Assembly (NCBI RefSeq): GCF_010731755.1
Contig: NZ_AP022589.1
Span: forward strand, 186,001 to 250,000
Reading direction: 5' to 3'
Length of the DNA: 64,000 nucleotides
Origin: Mycolicibacter minnesotensis
GTDB taxonomy: Bacteria; Actinomycetota; Actinomycetes; Mycobacteriales; Mycobacteriaceae
The stretch's first letter is position 1. Each line of letters starts with the position of its first letter. Below the pieces are notes generated by a model that saw nothing but the letters and a program-made list of their open reading frames with translations, was not told the origin of the DNA and made no database searches. Below, piece after piece: positions 19,255 to 28,251 of the stretch. The position numbers and the translations under genes are program-made.

Positions 19255-20023
19255 CGAGACCTCCCCGGAATCCGGTTGCGTCACCGAGGATCTGGCCACC
19301 ATCCATGACCAGGGTCTGGCCGGTGATCCAGCTCGCCGCGTCGGACGCCAGGAAAGCCACCGCGTCGGCCACGTCCACCGGCTCGCCGATCCGGCCTAGG
19401 GGCATGGTGTCCGCCAGCGCGTGCTCGTGTTCTTTCCACAGCACCTCGGCAAGCTTGGTGCGCACCACTCCAGGGCAGATCGCGTTGACCCGGATCCCCG
19501 GGGACAGTTCCAGCGCGAGTTGTTTGGTGACGTGGATCAGCGCCGCTTTGGTGGCGTTGTACATGCCCATCAGCGGCGCATGGCTCATGCCGCCGATCGA
19601 GGCCGTGTTGATTACCACGCCCCCGTGATCGCCCATCCACGCCCGCACTACGCAGGACGTCCACAGCAGTGGCCCCCACAGGTTGATGTCGAAGATCTTG
19701 GCGAACCGGGCATGGTCCTGGTCGATGAGCCGTCCGAACGCCGGATTGGTGCCCGCGTTGTTGACCAGGATGTCGATGCGGCCGAAGCGTTCCAGGGTGG
19801 CGTCGATGCAGCGCTGGGCCGCCTCGTCGTCGGCGACATGGGCGGCCACGCCCAACGCACTGCCGGCGATCTGGGCCGCGGCGGCGTCGGCACTCTCCTG
19901 ATCTCGTGAGGTCAGCACCACGTTGGCGCCCGCCTCGGCCAACCGCTGTCCGATCGCCAGCCCGATTCCTCGTGACCCGCCGGTGATGATCGCCGTCCGA
20001 CCGGTGAAATCCTGTGTCGTCAT
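19247..20023 (-). CDS. SDR-family oxidoreductase (FabG/LvaD-like)
   Basis: 258 residues of a classical SDR. It has the Rossmann 'TGGSRGIG' motif at residues ~14-21, 'NNAG', the catalytic Ser in 'INTASIGG', and 'YNATKAA' with the Tyr-x3-Lys pair near residue 155. It uses NAD(P)(H). Within this cluster the natural role would be oxidation of a 3-hydroxyacyl-CoA after phosphate elimination and hydration. That role is inferred from context. Its ATG overlaps the ACAD stop by 4 bp. Confidence 0.85.
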   Translation of the reverse strand: MTTQDFTGRTAIITGGSRGIGLAIGQRLAEAGANVVLTSRDQESADAAAAQIAGSALGVAAHVADDEAAQRCIDATLERFGRIDILVNNAGTNPAFGRLIDQDHARFAKIFDINLWGPLLWTSCVVRAWMGDHGGVVINTASIGGMSHAPLMGMYNATKAALIHVTKQLALELSPGIRVNAICPGVVRTKLAEVLWKEHEHALADTMPLGRIGEPVDVADAVAFLASDAASWITGQTLVMDGGQILGDATGFRGGLGG

Positions 20024-21240
20024 CGCGCGCCCTCGCGATACTTGCGCAATTCCTGGCGCGCGATCGCGCGCTTGTGGACCTCGTCGGGGCCGTCGGCAAG
20101 CCGCAGGGTACGCAGGTGGGCCCAGAAGCCGGCCAGCGGGAAGTCTTCGGTGAGCCCGCCGGCGCCGTGCACCTGCATGGCCCGGTCGACGATCGTCAGA
20201 GCGATGTTGGGTGCAGCGACCTTGATCGCGGCGATCTCGACCTGCGCCGCCTTGTTGCCGACGGTGTCCATCAGATATGCGGTCTTGAGCGTCAACAGCC
20301 GGATCATCTCGATCTCGATGCGCGCCTCGGCGATCCAGTCGCGGATATTGGCGTTGTCAGCGATCGGCCTGCCGAAGGCCACGCGGGACTGCGCACGCTT
20401 GCACAGCAGCTCCAGCGCCCGTTCGGCCATGCCGATGGCCCGCATACAGTGGTGGATTCGGCCCGGCCCGAGCCGCGCCTGGGCGATCGCGAATCCTTCG
20501 CCCTCACCTTTGAGAACATCCTTGACCGGCACCCTTACGTCCGTGAAGTCGATCTCGGCGTGACCCTCGCGGTCCTGATAGCCCATCACGGTCAGGCCGC
20601 GCATGAGGGTGACCCCCGGCGCATCCAGCGGAACGACCATCATCGACTGCTGCCGGTGAGTTGCCGCGTCCGGGTCGGTCTTGCCCATCACGATCATCAC
20701 CTTGCAGTTCTGATGCAAAGCGTTGGAGGCGAACCATTTCCGGCCGTTGAGCACGTAGTGATCACCGTCGCGAACCATGGACAATTGCACATTGGTGGCG
20801 TCCGAGCTGGCCACCTGGGGCTCGGTCATCGCGAACGCCGACCGGATGGTGCCCTCCAGCAAAGGCTTGAGGTAGCGCTCCTTGTGCTCGTCGCTGCCGA
20901 ACAGCGTGAACACCTCCATGTTGCCGGTGTCGGGAGCACTGCAGTTGGTGGCTTCGGGCGCCAGATGCGGGCTACGGCCCATGATCTCGGCCAGCGGCGC
21001 GTATTCGAGGTTGGTCAGTCCCGGCCCCCATTCGGGATGCGGATGGAAGAGATTCCACAGGCCGCGGCTGCGCGCTTCAGATTTGAGTTCCTCGAGGATC
21101 GGGGGCTGGAAATGCGGGTTCCCCGCCTCGGCCATCTGCTCCTCGTAGATCGCTTCGGCCGGATACACATGGGAATCCATGAACTCCAGCAAGTCGGCCT
21201 GGTACTTCTTGGCGCGCTCTGATATTTCAAACAGGGACAT
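20020..21240 (-). CDS. Acyl-CoA dehydrogenase of ACAD10/11 (LvaC) type
   Basis: 406 residues of the acyl-CoA dehydrogenase fold with FAD-binding '[16 protein letters not shown]' and the C-terminal '[19 protein letters not shown]'. That C-terminal stretch is characteristic of ACAD10/11 rather than of standard fatty-acid enzymes. In ACAD11 and LvaC this domain removes the phosphate from a 4-phosphoacyl-CoA to give an enoyl-CoA. A GAGGAG site precedes the ATG. It is flanked by SDR genes on both sides, with the kinase downstream, so the split form of the two-domain eukaryotic enzyme is encoded together. Confidence 0.85.
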   Translation of the reverse strand: MSLFEISERAKKYQADLLEFMDSHVYPAEAIYEEQMAEAGNPHFQPPILEELKSEARSRGLWNLFHPHPEWGPGLTNLEYAPLAEIMGRSPHLAPEATNCSAPDTGNMEVFTLFGSDEHKERYLKPLLEGTIRSAFAMTEPQVASSDATNVQLSMVRDGDHYVLNGRKWFASNALHQNCKVMIVMGKTDPDAATHRQQSMMVVPLDAPGVTLMRGLTVMGYQDREGHAEIDFTDVRVPVKDVLKGEGEGFAIAQARLGPGRIHHCMRAIGMAERALELLCKRAQSRVAFGRPIADNANIRDWIAEARIEIEMIRLLTLKTAYLMDTVGNKAAQVEIAAIKVAAPNIALTIVDRAMQVHGAGGLTEDFPLAGFWAHLRTLRLADGPDEVHKRAIARQELRKYREGAR

Positions 21241-21253
21241 ACAGGCTCCTCAC

Positions 21254-22075
21254 CTAGGACACTTCGGAGTCGAGCAGGCCACGCTGGTAGCGGCGCATGC
21301 CGCGCAGCCAGCGGTCGTAGTCGCCTGCCTTGTGCCGGAACATCTCCAGCACCACAGGGTGCGGCAGGATCAGGAAACGCTCCTCGTCGATGGCGGCGAG
21401 AACCGCGGCGGCGACGTCAGCGGGTTCGAGGACCTCGCCGGCGGTGGTGACCGCCCGAGTGGCCAGGTCGCCGAGCGGATCGCCGGATTGTTCGCCGGCG
21501 TAGAGCAACTTGGTGTTAACACCCATCGGGCACAGGCAACTGACCCGTACGCCCTGATCGCCGTAGGTGATGTTGAGCCATTCGGCGAATCCGACTGCTG
21601 CGTGTTTGGTGACCGAGTAGGTGGCGGCACCGAGCTGAGTGAGCAGCCCCGCCGCCGACGCGGTCGACACGAAGTAGCCTTCGCCCCGGCGTACCCAATC
21701 GGGGATCAGCAACTGTGCGGCGCGGATGTGGGCCCGCAGGTTGACATCAATGGCCAGGTCCCAGTCGGCTTCCCCGGGTAGACCAGGAGCCCCGGTCATC
21801 CCGGCGTTGGCGAAATAGAAGTCGACCGGACCGAACTGGTCCTCCGCCAGCGCGATCAGCTCCTCGATGGTCGTGGTGTCGGAGACGTCGCCGCCGCGCC
21901 CCACCGCCGCGCCGGGATACGCGGCGTTGATCTGGTCGACGACAGCCGCCGCGGCATCCGCGTCGAGGTCAGCCACCACAACTTTTGCTCCGGCCTGGGC
22001 CAGCGCCTCGGCCAGCGCGCCCCCGATGCCGCCACCACCGCCGGTGACGATCGCGACCCGTTCGGCAACCTTCAT
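21254..22075 (-). CDS. SDR-family oxidoreductase
   Basis: 273 residues. It has the SDR motif 'TGGGGGIGGALAEALA' at the N-terminus, 'FANAG', Ser in 'VSTASAAG' and 'YSVTKHA' with Tyr-Lys. The C-terminal extension (about 40 residues, 'EMFRHKAGDYDRWLRGMRR') is longer than in FabG. The ATG at 22075 has GGAG 9 nt upstream; GTG 22081 is too close to it. It lies between tetR and the ACAD gene in the same operon. The substrate is not known; it could oxidise an alcohol or reduce a ketone feeding the kinase. Confidence 0.82.
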   Translation of the reverse strand: MKVAERVAIVTGGGGGIGGALAEALAQAGAKVVVADLDADAAAAVVDQINAAYPGAAVGRGGDVSDTTTIEELIALAEDQFGPVDFYFANAGMTGAPGLPGEADWDLAIDVNLRAHIRAAQLLIPDWVRRGEGYFVSTASAAGLLTQLGAATYSVTKHAAVGFAEWLNITYGDQGVRVSCLCPMGVNTKLLYAGEQSGDPLGDLATRAVTTAGEVLEPADVAAAVLAAIDEERFLILPHPVVLEMFRHKAGDYDRWLRGMRRYQRGLLDSEVS

Positions 22076-22093
22076 AGACACCGTCTCCGTTCT

Positions 22094-22789
22094 TCAGTTC
22101 GCAGCAGTGGCGACATTAGTTGAATCCGATTTCATGTTCGATTCGTGGCCGGCGCGGAACTGCAGTGCGTTTGCCCATAGCCGGGTAACCGTGGCCACCA
22201 ACGTCTCGAAGTCGGCACCCGAACCGAGACCAGCACCCTCACCCACGAACGTGACGTACGCCAACCGGCTGACCATTCCCGACAATGCCCGCGACGCCAG
22301 CAATGGATCGACGTCGGCGCCGGCGATCCCCCGCGCCTGCAGATCGGCGATGCCCGCGGCATTGCGCTGGATGAAGGCGTCCGCACGCTGCGCCCGGAAG
22401 GCGCGGAACTTCGGATCGACCTGGGACACCTGCTCCAGCAGCCCCATCAGCTGGGCATTACGCCGATATGCCTCCAAATAGGCACGATTGCTGGCCTCCA
22501 GCACGGCGTAGGGGTCATCGGAATCACTCACCCGGCCCATTCCCGGGTGCATCATGTCCTGCTGAGCCTGCTCGAGGACGGCGGCGAAGATCTCTTCCTT
22601 ATTCGCGAAATAGGTATAGAACGATCCGGTCGCACAACCGGCGGCCTTGGTGATGTCAGTCAGTTTGGCGTCGAGATAGCCGTCGCGCTCGAAGACTTTG
22701 CGGGCCGCGGCGACCAGTCCCGCCCGGGTCCGCGCACCGCGCACCGTCGCCGGGAATTGGCGGGCCGGGGCGGCCGGCACGACGTCCAT
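22094..22789 (-). CDS. TetR-family regulator of the catabolic cluster
   Basis: 231 residues. The N-terminal TetR helix-turn-helix reads 'LTDITKAAGCATGSFYTYFANKEEIF' (about residues 42-68), followed by a helical ligand-binding domain. It lies 12-18 bp upstream of the SDR gene and 9 bp downstream of rmuC, in line with the degradation genes, so it most likely controls them. No operator could be singled out because the gaps are so short. Confidence 0.85.
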   Translation of the reverse strand: MDVVPAAPARQFPATVRGARTRAGLVAAARKVFERDGYLDAKLTDITKAAGCATGSFYTYFANKEEIFAAVLEQAQQDMMHPGMGRVSDSDDPYAVLEASNRAYLEAYRRNAQLMGLLEQVSQVDPKFRAFRAQRADAFIQRNAAGIADLQARGIAGADVDPLLASRALSGMVSRLAYVTFVGEGAGLGSGADFETLVATVTRLWANALQFRAGHESNMKSDSTNVATAAN

Positions 22790-22798
22790 CCCGGCAGA

Positions 22799-24046
22799 CT
22801 AACTGAATTCGATGTCAACTTCACTGACTTCGTCGAGGCCGACGCCGAACCCGTCCAGCAGGGTGTCGGCTTCCGGTTCGGGCAAGGACTCCACTCCCCG
22901 CAGCTTGCGTTCGATGGCCCGGCTGCGCACTCCGGCGGTATCGATGGTGTTGCGGGCCGCATCGAGCTGCTTGCGGGTCTTCTCCAGCACGGTCGCAAAC
23001 TTCCCGAACTCAGCCTTGACCGCTGCCAGGACCTGCCAGACCTCACTACTGCGCCGCTCGATCGCCAGGGTGCGAAAGCCCATACGCAGGCTGTTGAGCA
23101 ACGCAGCCAAGGTGGTCGGCCCGGCCAGCGTCACCTTGTACTTGGCCTGGATCTTCTCAAACAGCCCGGGCTGACGCAGCACCTCGGCATACAGGCTCTC
23201 GGTGGCCAGAAACAGGATTGCGAAGTCTGTGGTGTGCGGCGGCTCAAGGTATTTGTCGCAGATGTCGCAGGCCTCCGACTCGATCCGTCGGATCAGTGCC
23301 TGCCGTGCGGCCGCCTCGCCGGCGGCGTCAGCGTGCTCCTGCGCGTCAAGCAGGCGCTCGAAATCCTCGCGGGGAAATTTGGCGTCGATGGGCAACAGCA
23401 CCTCTCCGGCACCGGTGGCCCCGGGCAGCCGGATTGCGAACTCCACCCGCGCATTCGAACCGGGCACGGTGATGACATTGGTGGCGTACTGCTCGGGCGT
23501 GAGCGTCTCGGCCAGCAACGCGGCCAACTGCGTCTCGCCGAAGATCCCGCGGGTTTTGACATTGGTCAGGACCCTCTTCAGATCACCCACCCCGGCGGCC
23601 AGTGACTGCATCTCACCCAAGCCCCGCTGGACGGCCTCCAAGCGCTCGGAGATCTGGGTGAAGGATTGGGCCAACCGGGTTTCCAGCGTTGCCTGCAGCT
23701 TTTCGTCCACCGTGGCCCGCATCTTCTCCAGCTGTGTGGTGTTCTCGGCCTGCAGACTCTTGAGCTGCCGATCCAGCGTGGCGCCGATCTTGTCCTGCGA
23801 GACCTGCAGGGTCGACCCGAACCGGTGCAACGTCGTCTGCCATTGGTGAAATGCCTGCGCCAGTTCCGCTCGCCCGGCGTGCTGCTCCGCACGTAGGGTG
23901 CGTTCCACCCGCTCACTGTCGCCCCGCAACGCCGCGAGCTGATCCGGTGCTATCGATGCGCCCGTGGGACGCAGCAGCACCACGACCTGCAGGATCACCG
24001 CCAGCAGCGCCAGGGACGTGAGGAGGATCAGCAGTGCCGTGTCCAT
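22799..24046 (-). CDS. rmuC: RmuC-family DNA recombination protein
   Basis: 415 residues. An N-terminal transmembrane helix is followed by a coiled coil (about 60-160) and a RmuC nuclease-like domain with 'GIFGETQLAALLAE', 'LPIDAKFPREDFERLL' and 'DFAILFLATESLYAEVL'. RmuC limits inversions at short inverted repeats. The ATG at 24046 begins just before the membrane helix; an ATG at 24076 is possible. It stands at the head of the tetR-SDR-ACAD series, and the IS110 element begins about 70 bp upstream of its start. Confidence 0.88.
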   Translation of the reverse strand: MDTALLILLTSLALLAVILQVVVLLRPTGASIAPDQLAALRGDSERVERTLRAEQHAGRAELAQAFHQWQTTLHRFGSTLQVSQDKIGATLDRQLKSLQAENTTQLEKMRATVDEKLQATLETRLAQSFTQISERLEAVQRGLGEMQSLAAGVGDLKRVLTNVKTRGIFGETQLAALLAETLTPEQYATNVITVPGSNARVEFAIRLPGATGAGEVLLPIDAKFPREDFERLLDAQEHADAAGEAAARQALIRRIESEACDICDKYLEPPHTTDFAILFLATESLYAEVLRQPGLFEKIQAKYKVTLAGPTTLAALLNSLRMGFRTLAIERRSSEVWQVLAAVKAEFGKFATVLEKTRKQLDAARNTIDTAGVRSRAIERKLRGVESLPEPEADTLLDGFGVGLDEVSEVDIEFS

Positions 24047-24123
24047 GCCTCGCAAGGTAGCGCGAGCCACCGACATTTAGCCTTGGAGTAGGTCCGCGGC
24101 TGGGCCGAACGTCCGACCGGGAC

Positions 24124-24307
24124 ACCTGGTGATCCCTGAATTTTGAGTGGTCGACCGCGGGCCCGGTGTCTGGTCGAGCGGTGTCCTTGTTCGGGAACTT
24201 GGAGCCAGCCTGTGAGGTGTGGACTCCTGCTTAGAGAATGTCTGGGCCGCGGCCGCGATGGTCAGCCACCTGGGTGAACAGGATCAGGGCTGACAGGAGT
24301 AACGACG
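24124..24307 (+). ncRNA. Candidate IS110 bridge RNA region
   Basis: About 184 bp of noncoding DNA lies directly 5' of the transposase ATG within the element. In the IS110 group this left end encodes the bridge RNA, whose two loops pair with donor and target DNA; the known IS621 RNA is of similar size. Local dyads such as the GC-rich GGCCGCGGCC stretch near 24250 are visible. The call rests on position and length and was not folded. Confidence 0.35.
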
Positions 24308-25702
24308 ATGACATTGACGTTGGGTATCGACGTGGCCGTGCGGGCGGCGCACCAGGCGACACTTGCCCGTGACGGGGTCACGCTGTGGCGGGGTCGGAAG
24401 TTCTCGACCCGGCCGAGGGATCTGGAGCGGCTGTGGTCGGATCTGGAGCTGGCCGATCCGAATGATGTGACCGTAGTAGTCGAACCGACCCGCAACGCGT
24501 GGATCGTGCTGGCCGAGTGGTTCCGCCGTCGCGGCGCCCGGGTGGTGATGGTCCCCACCACGCAGTCGGCGGATCTGCGCAAGTACTACTCCAAGCACAC
24601 TAAGAACGATCGGATCGACTCAGAACTGTTGGCCCGGTTACCGTTGCTGCACCCCGAGGGATTGCGGGAGTATTCCGGTCAGGGGCCGGCAGATCCGTTG
24701 CGGCGGTTGGTCAAGCAGCGCTCCACCATGGTCAAACGCCGGGTCGCGGTCTACGCCAGGCTTGATGCGCTCGTCGAGCTGCTCGGTCCGGCTTGGTATG
24801 CGGTGCTCGGCTCGAACTACGGCATCGCGGCACTGGAATTCCTCGCTCGCTACGCCGACCCGAACGCCGTGATCCGGCTCGGCCAGGGACGTCTGAGCCG
24901 GTTCTTGATCGCCCGCTCCCGCGGCGCCTGGCGAGATGATCACGCCGCCAGCCTCATCGTCGCGGCCAAGGAAACCCTCGCGCTGTGGGGTCCCGATGGG
25001 ATGAACTTCGCCGAACTCGCCGACGACATCGCCCACGAAGCCGAACAGGCACTGTTTTTAACCCGGCAGGTCAAGCAGATCGACGAGCGGGTCGCCAACC
25101 TCTACGCCGACGCCGACCCCGACGGCATCGTGGCCTCAGCACCCGGCGTCGGGCCGGTGATCAGCGCTGTGATCGCCGGACGGATCGGCGATCCCCACCG
25201 TTTCACCTCGCTAGCTGCGATCCGCGCTTACACCGGACTGGTCCCGAAGGTGAGTCAGTCCGGGCTGAGCAAGGTCGAGTCCTCGATCACCAAGGCCGGC
25301 GACCCGCTGCTGCGCGAGATGCTGTGCACCGCAGCTGACCAGGCCCGCAAGGTTGACCCGCAGATCGCTGCGAAATATCAGCGACTGATGGCCGGCGACC
25401 GTCACCACGACTCAGCGATCTGTCACCTAGCGACGCTGCTGGTCACCCGGATCGCCAGCTGCATGCGCAACGGTCAGCCCTACGCCCTGCGCGACGTCGG
25501 CGGCACCCCAATCACCGAGGCCCAGGGCCGCATGATCGTCACGCAGCGCTACCAAATCGAGCCACGCCGCCGTGACAACATCCGTCACCAGCGCATGCGA
25601 GACCGCCGCAAGCAGGCGGCGGGCCAGGAGTCACAGGAGTCGCCAAGCGCTCCAACATCCCAGCCCGCCAAACCCAAGCCTACGAGCCGCCACGTGGCTT
25701 GA
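24308..25702 (+). CDS. IS110-family transposase (DEDD, Transposase_20)
   Basis: 464 residues. The N-terminal RuvC-like DEDD domain begins 'LTLGIDVAVRAAHQATLA', with the second acidic site in 'TVVVEPTRNAW' and 'KNDRIDSELLARL'. The C-terminal Tnp domain carries the catalytic serine region 'ASAPGVGPVISAVIAGRIGD' and 'LAAIRAYTGLVPKVSQSG'. A Ser/Pro/Lys-rich tail closes the protein. The reading frame looks intact, so the element may be active. TAACGACG before the ATG gives only a weak ribosome site, with AGGAGT slightly upstream. Confidence 0.93.
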   Translation: MTLTLGIDVAVRAAHQATLARDGVTLWRGRKFSTRPRDLERLWSDLELADPNDVTVVVEPTRNAWIVLAEWFRRRGARVVMVPTTQSADLRKYYSKHTKNDRIDSELLARLPLLHPEGLREYSGQGPADPLRRLVKQRSTMVKRRVAVYARLDALVELLGPAWYAVLGSNYGIAALEFLARYADPNAVIRLGQGRLSRFLIARSRGAWRDDHAASLIVAAKETLALWGPDGMNFAELADDIAHEAEQALFLTRQVKQIDERVANLYADADPDGIVASAPGVGPVISAVIAGRIGDPHRFTSLAAIRAYTGLVPKVSQSGLSKVESSITKAGDPLLREMLCTAADQARKVDPQIAAKYQRLMAGDRHHDSAICHLATLLVTRIASCMRNGQPYALRDVGGTPITEAQGRMIVTQRYQIEPRRRDNIRHQRMRDRRKQAAGQESQESPSAPTSQPAKPKPTSRHVA

Positions 25703-25727
25703 CACCCCTTAGGAACTCAAGTCCCGG

Positions 25728-27260
25728 TCACCTCAGCGGCGTGCCCCATCGCACCTGGGCGCGGAGCTGCGCTTTGAGCAGTTTGCCGCTGGCGGTACGC
25801 GGCAGCGCGTCACTGACGACGGTGACGTACTGGGGCACCTTGAAGTCCGCCAACTGACTGCGGCAGTAGTCGAGTACCGCGGTCAGGTCGATCCCATCCT
25901 GGCCGCCGAGCAGCACCGCCCCGACCTTCTCCCCCATCACGTCGTCGGGCACCGCGAGCACGCAGGCGTCGGCGACCCCGGGCGCCGACAGGAGCGCCGC
26001 CTCCACCTCGACACTGGAGACGTTCTCTCCGCCACGATTGATGATGTCTTTGAGCCGGTCGATGATGTGCACCCGCCCGGCCTCATCGACGCGCACCACA
26101 TCGCCGGTGTGCAACCAGCCGTCGACAATGGCGGCGGCGGTGGCGTCGGGGCGGTTCCAGTAGCCGCCCATCACATTCGCGCCGCGCACCACGAGTTCAC
26201 CGGTGCCGGGATCGTCCCCGATCGGGACGACACCGATCTCCCCCGACGGCACGACGTAGCCGACCGAATCGGCGTGCGCAAGGGCGTCGCAGTCGGGCAG
26301 CACGGTCATCAGCGAGGCCGTCTCGGTCATGCCATAGGCGTTGAAGACCGTTGCGGCCCCGAATGCGTCGCGCAACGAACGCACCAGGGCGGGCGCCGTC
26401 GGTGCGCCGCCGTACCCGACCCACCGCACTCCGCTCACGTCGACCGCGGCGAAATCGGGATGCCGCAACAGCAGTGCGTAGATCGCCGGCACGGTGACCA
26501 TCGATGAAATCCGTTGAGCGGGCAATGTCGCGATCAAGTCGGGCAGACTTAGAGAAGGCATGATCACCGCCGTGCCGCCGGTGTAGACAGCGATCAGCAG
26601 TTGAGAGTTGCAGCCGGTGACATGGAACAGCGGCACCGAGATCAGCGTCCGATACTCCTCGCCCAGCGAACGCGACCGGCCCAAGGTACGCACCATGTTC
26701 TCGGCATTGGTCACGAACGCCTCATGCGTGGTCGGCACGCCCTTGGGACTGCCGGTGGTGCCGGAGGTGTAAAACAGCGCCGCGGTGTCGCTGGCCTCAA
26801 GTCCGTCCACCACATACGGGCGGCCATCGGGCAGCGCCGTACCGGGAGCCAAGTCGACCCGCACGCCGGCGTCGATGAGCACGAAGTCGACTTCCGGTGG
26901 GGCCGAACGGGTGTTGACGGCGACTGGTATTCCCCCGGCCATCAGCGTCCCCCAGAAGGCGAGCACCCAGTCCAGTCCCGCGGGGTAACGGATGGCGACG
27001 CGGTCGCCGCGCCCCAGTCCGTCTGCCCTCAGTCCCCCAGATACCCGTGCGGCCCGCTCCCACAACTGCCGGTAGGTCAGCGTGGCGCCCCCGAGCTCCA
27101 CCACGGCCTCGCTGTCGGGGCGCTCTTCGACCTGCTCGGACAGCAGGTCCAGCAGGGTTGCGGGCAGCCGCGCATAGCGAGTGATCCCGTTGGAGTCGCG
27201 GATCACGCCGGTTGCAGGAAAAGGGTTGTGGCGCCGTGCTATTTGGACGATATCTGCCAT
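25728..27260 (-). CDS. AMP-dependent acyl-CoA synthetase
   Basis: 510 residues of the ANL superfamily. The P-loop-like 'FYTSGTTGSPKGVP' is near residue 170, followed by 'NAYGMTET', the hinge 'GWLHTGDVVRVDEAGRVHIIDRLKDIINRGGENVSS' region, and the catalytic lysine in 'PRTASGKLLKAQ'. It activates a carboxylic acid to its CoA thioester. ATG 27260 follows the upstream gene's stop by 7 bp. The FadD number cannot be assigned. Without the IS110 insertion it would sit just upstream of rmuC and the kinase/ACAD cluster, which otherwise lacks a CoA ligase. Confidence 0.88.
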   Translation of the reverse strand: MADIVQIARRHNPFPATGVIRDSNGITRYARLPATLLDLLSEQVEERPDSEAVVELGGATLTYRQLWERAARVSGGLRADGLGRGDRVAIRYPAGLDWVLAFWGTLMAGGIPVAVNTRSAPPEVDFVLIDAGVRVDLAPGTALPDGRPYVVDGLEASDTAALFYTSGTTGSPKGVPTTHEAFVTNAENMVRTLGRSRSLGEEYRTLISVPLFHVTGCNSQLLIAVYTGGTAVIMPSLSLPDLIATLPAQRISSMVTVPAIYALLLRHPDFAAVDVSGVRWVGYGGAPTAPALVRSLRDAFGAATVFNAYGMTETASLMTVLPDCDALAHADSVGYVVPSGEIGVVPIGDDPGTGELVVRGANVMGGYWNRPDATAAAIVDGWLHTGDVVRVDEAGRVHIIDRLKDIINRGGENVSSVEVEAALLSAPGVADACVLAVPDDVMGEKVGAVLLGGQDGIDLTAVLDYCRSQLADFKVPQYVTVVSDALPRTASGKLLKAQLRAQVRWGTPLR

Positions 27261-27267
27261 GACAAGC

Positions 27268-27720
27268 TCATTGTCGCCGGCGTTGCCGGGCATGGGTGAA
27301 CGCCCGCAAAGCCCCGCGTAGCGCATAGACGGCGGACAAGATGCAGGCGAGAATCAGCACCACGAACATCGGCAACCAGTTGCCGCGGTCATGGTTGATG
27401 TGCCACCACACATAGGTGAACAGCACCGACGAGATAAAGAAGACCACGTCGCGCCAATTGCCCTGATAGGTCAGCGCCGCAGACCGCAACGCCCTGGCAC
27501 GGTCGGACGCGGCGACGAGGTCGTCAATACGCTCATCGATCGTGCGCTGCAGCTCAGCGCGTCGCTGTGTCTGCTCTGACGGAATCCGGTCGAGCAGGTC
27601 GAGATCCTGTTTGATCAGGCCCCGCACATCGGGCCCCTTGAGTTGGCCGGCGGCTGCCGTCAGCAGGGCTCCCCCGAAGATCGGTGCGGCACCCAAGGCG
27701 GTACTGAACAGTGAGGGCAT
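27268..27720 (-). CDS. Small membrane protein of unknown function
   Basis: 150 residues. A weakly hydrophobic N-terminus is followed by a charged helical stretch (residues ~30-78, rich in Asp/Arg) and two transmembrane helices (about 90-107 and 115-135), ending in a basic tail. I do not recognise the family. It precedes the acyl-CoA synthetase by 7 bp on the same strand, so the two may be cotranscribed. Confidence 0.65.
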   Translation of the reverse strand: MPSLFSTALGAAPIFGGALLTAAAGQLKGPDVRGLIKQDLDLLDRIPSEQTQRRAELQRTIDERIDDLVAASDRARALRSAALTYQGNWRDVVFFISSVLFTYVWWHINHDRGNWLPMFVVLILACILSAVYALRGALRAFTHARQRRRQ

Positions 27721-27767
27721 CGTTCGTGCCGTTCCTTTCCCTCGGACTTCCCGGCCACCCTACGACG

Positions 27768-28196
27768 TCAAGCCAGGCTTACCGTGCCGTCGGGACCAAT
27801 CCGCCAGCCGGGGTTGTGCGCGATCTCCCAGATCAGTCCGTTGGGGTCTTCGATGTGGGCGTGGAAGACCCCGCCGAATTGACCGGCCTGCGGCGCCTTG
27901 ATGACGCGTCCGCCCGCGGCGGCCATGGCGTCGGTCAGCGCGATCACCGCCCCGGGATCCTCGACGTTATGCGCCAGGGTGACCCCGGAGACCGGCGACT
28001 GATCACCGGGCAGCGCCAGGTCCTGGTTGAACTTGTCGGCATCGAAGAATCCCAGCACCTGCCCCGGCGCGGCCTGGTAGAAGACGATCTCGCCGTCCAC
28101 ATCCAGCAGGGACTGCCAGCCCAGGGCTCCGTAGAAATTCCTGGTCGCGTCGAGATCAGTTGCCGCGATGGTGACGAAGTGGACCTGCTGCTTCAT
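27768..28196 (-). CDS. VOC-family (glyoxalase-fold) protein
   Basis: 142 residues. It has the paired beta-alpha-beta modules of vicinal-oxygen-chelate proteins: 'VHFVTIAATDLDATRNFYGALGW' at the start and 'FHAHIEDPNGLIWEIAHNPGW' at the end. The family's metal-site residues are His (VHFVT), Glu/Gln and Glu (IWEIA). The substrate is unknown. The ATG at 28196 begins the domain; the longer frame to 28400 overlaps the divergent HNH gene and is rejected. Confidence 0.82.
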   Translation of the reverse strand: MKQQVHFVTIAATDLDATRNFYGALGWQSLLDVDGEIVFYQAAPGQVLGFFDADKFNQDLALPGDQSPVSGVTLAHNVEDPGAVIALTDAMAAAGGRVIKAPQAGQFGGVFHAHIEDPNGLIWEIAHNPGWRIGPDGTVSLA

Positions 28197-28238
28197 GCGG
28201 CCGAGCCTAAGGCTCAGCCGCATGTCAGTGGGTCCACG

Positions 28239-28244
28239 TACTAT
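28239..28244 (+). promoter_or_regulatory. TACTAT -10 box of a probable leaderless transcript
   Basis: TACTAT matches the mycobacterial TANNNT -10 element and lies 7 nt before the ATG of the 13E12 gene. No ribosome site is present, so transcription probably starts at the ATG itself. Confidence 0.5.
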
Positions 28245-28251
28245 CGCACAT

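Larger units (their letters stand above)
24115..25729 (+). mobile_element. IS110-family insertion sequence
   Basis: The element comprises one DEDD transposase gene with about 190 bp of noncoding DNA on its 5' side and only ~25 bp on its 3' side, the arrangement of the IS110 group. A 9-bp match in inverted orientation, GACCGGGAC at 24115-24123 and GTCCCGGTC at 25721-25729, may mark or flank the ends. No target duplication is seen, as expected for this family. It lies between the rmuC start and the acyl-CoA synthetase stop codon. The exact ends are uncertain by perhaps 20 bp. Confidence 0.7.
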
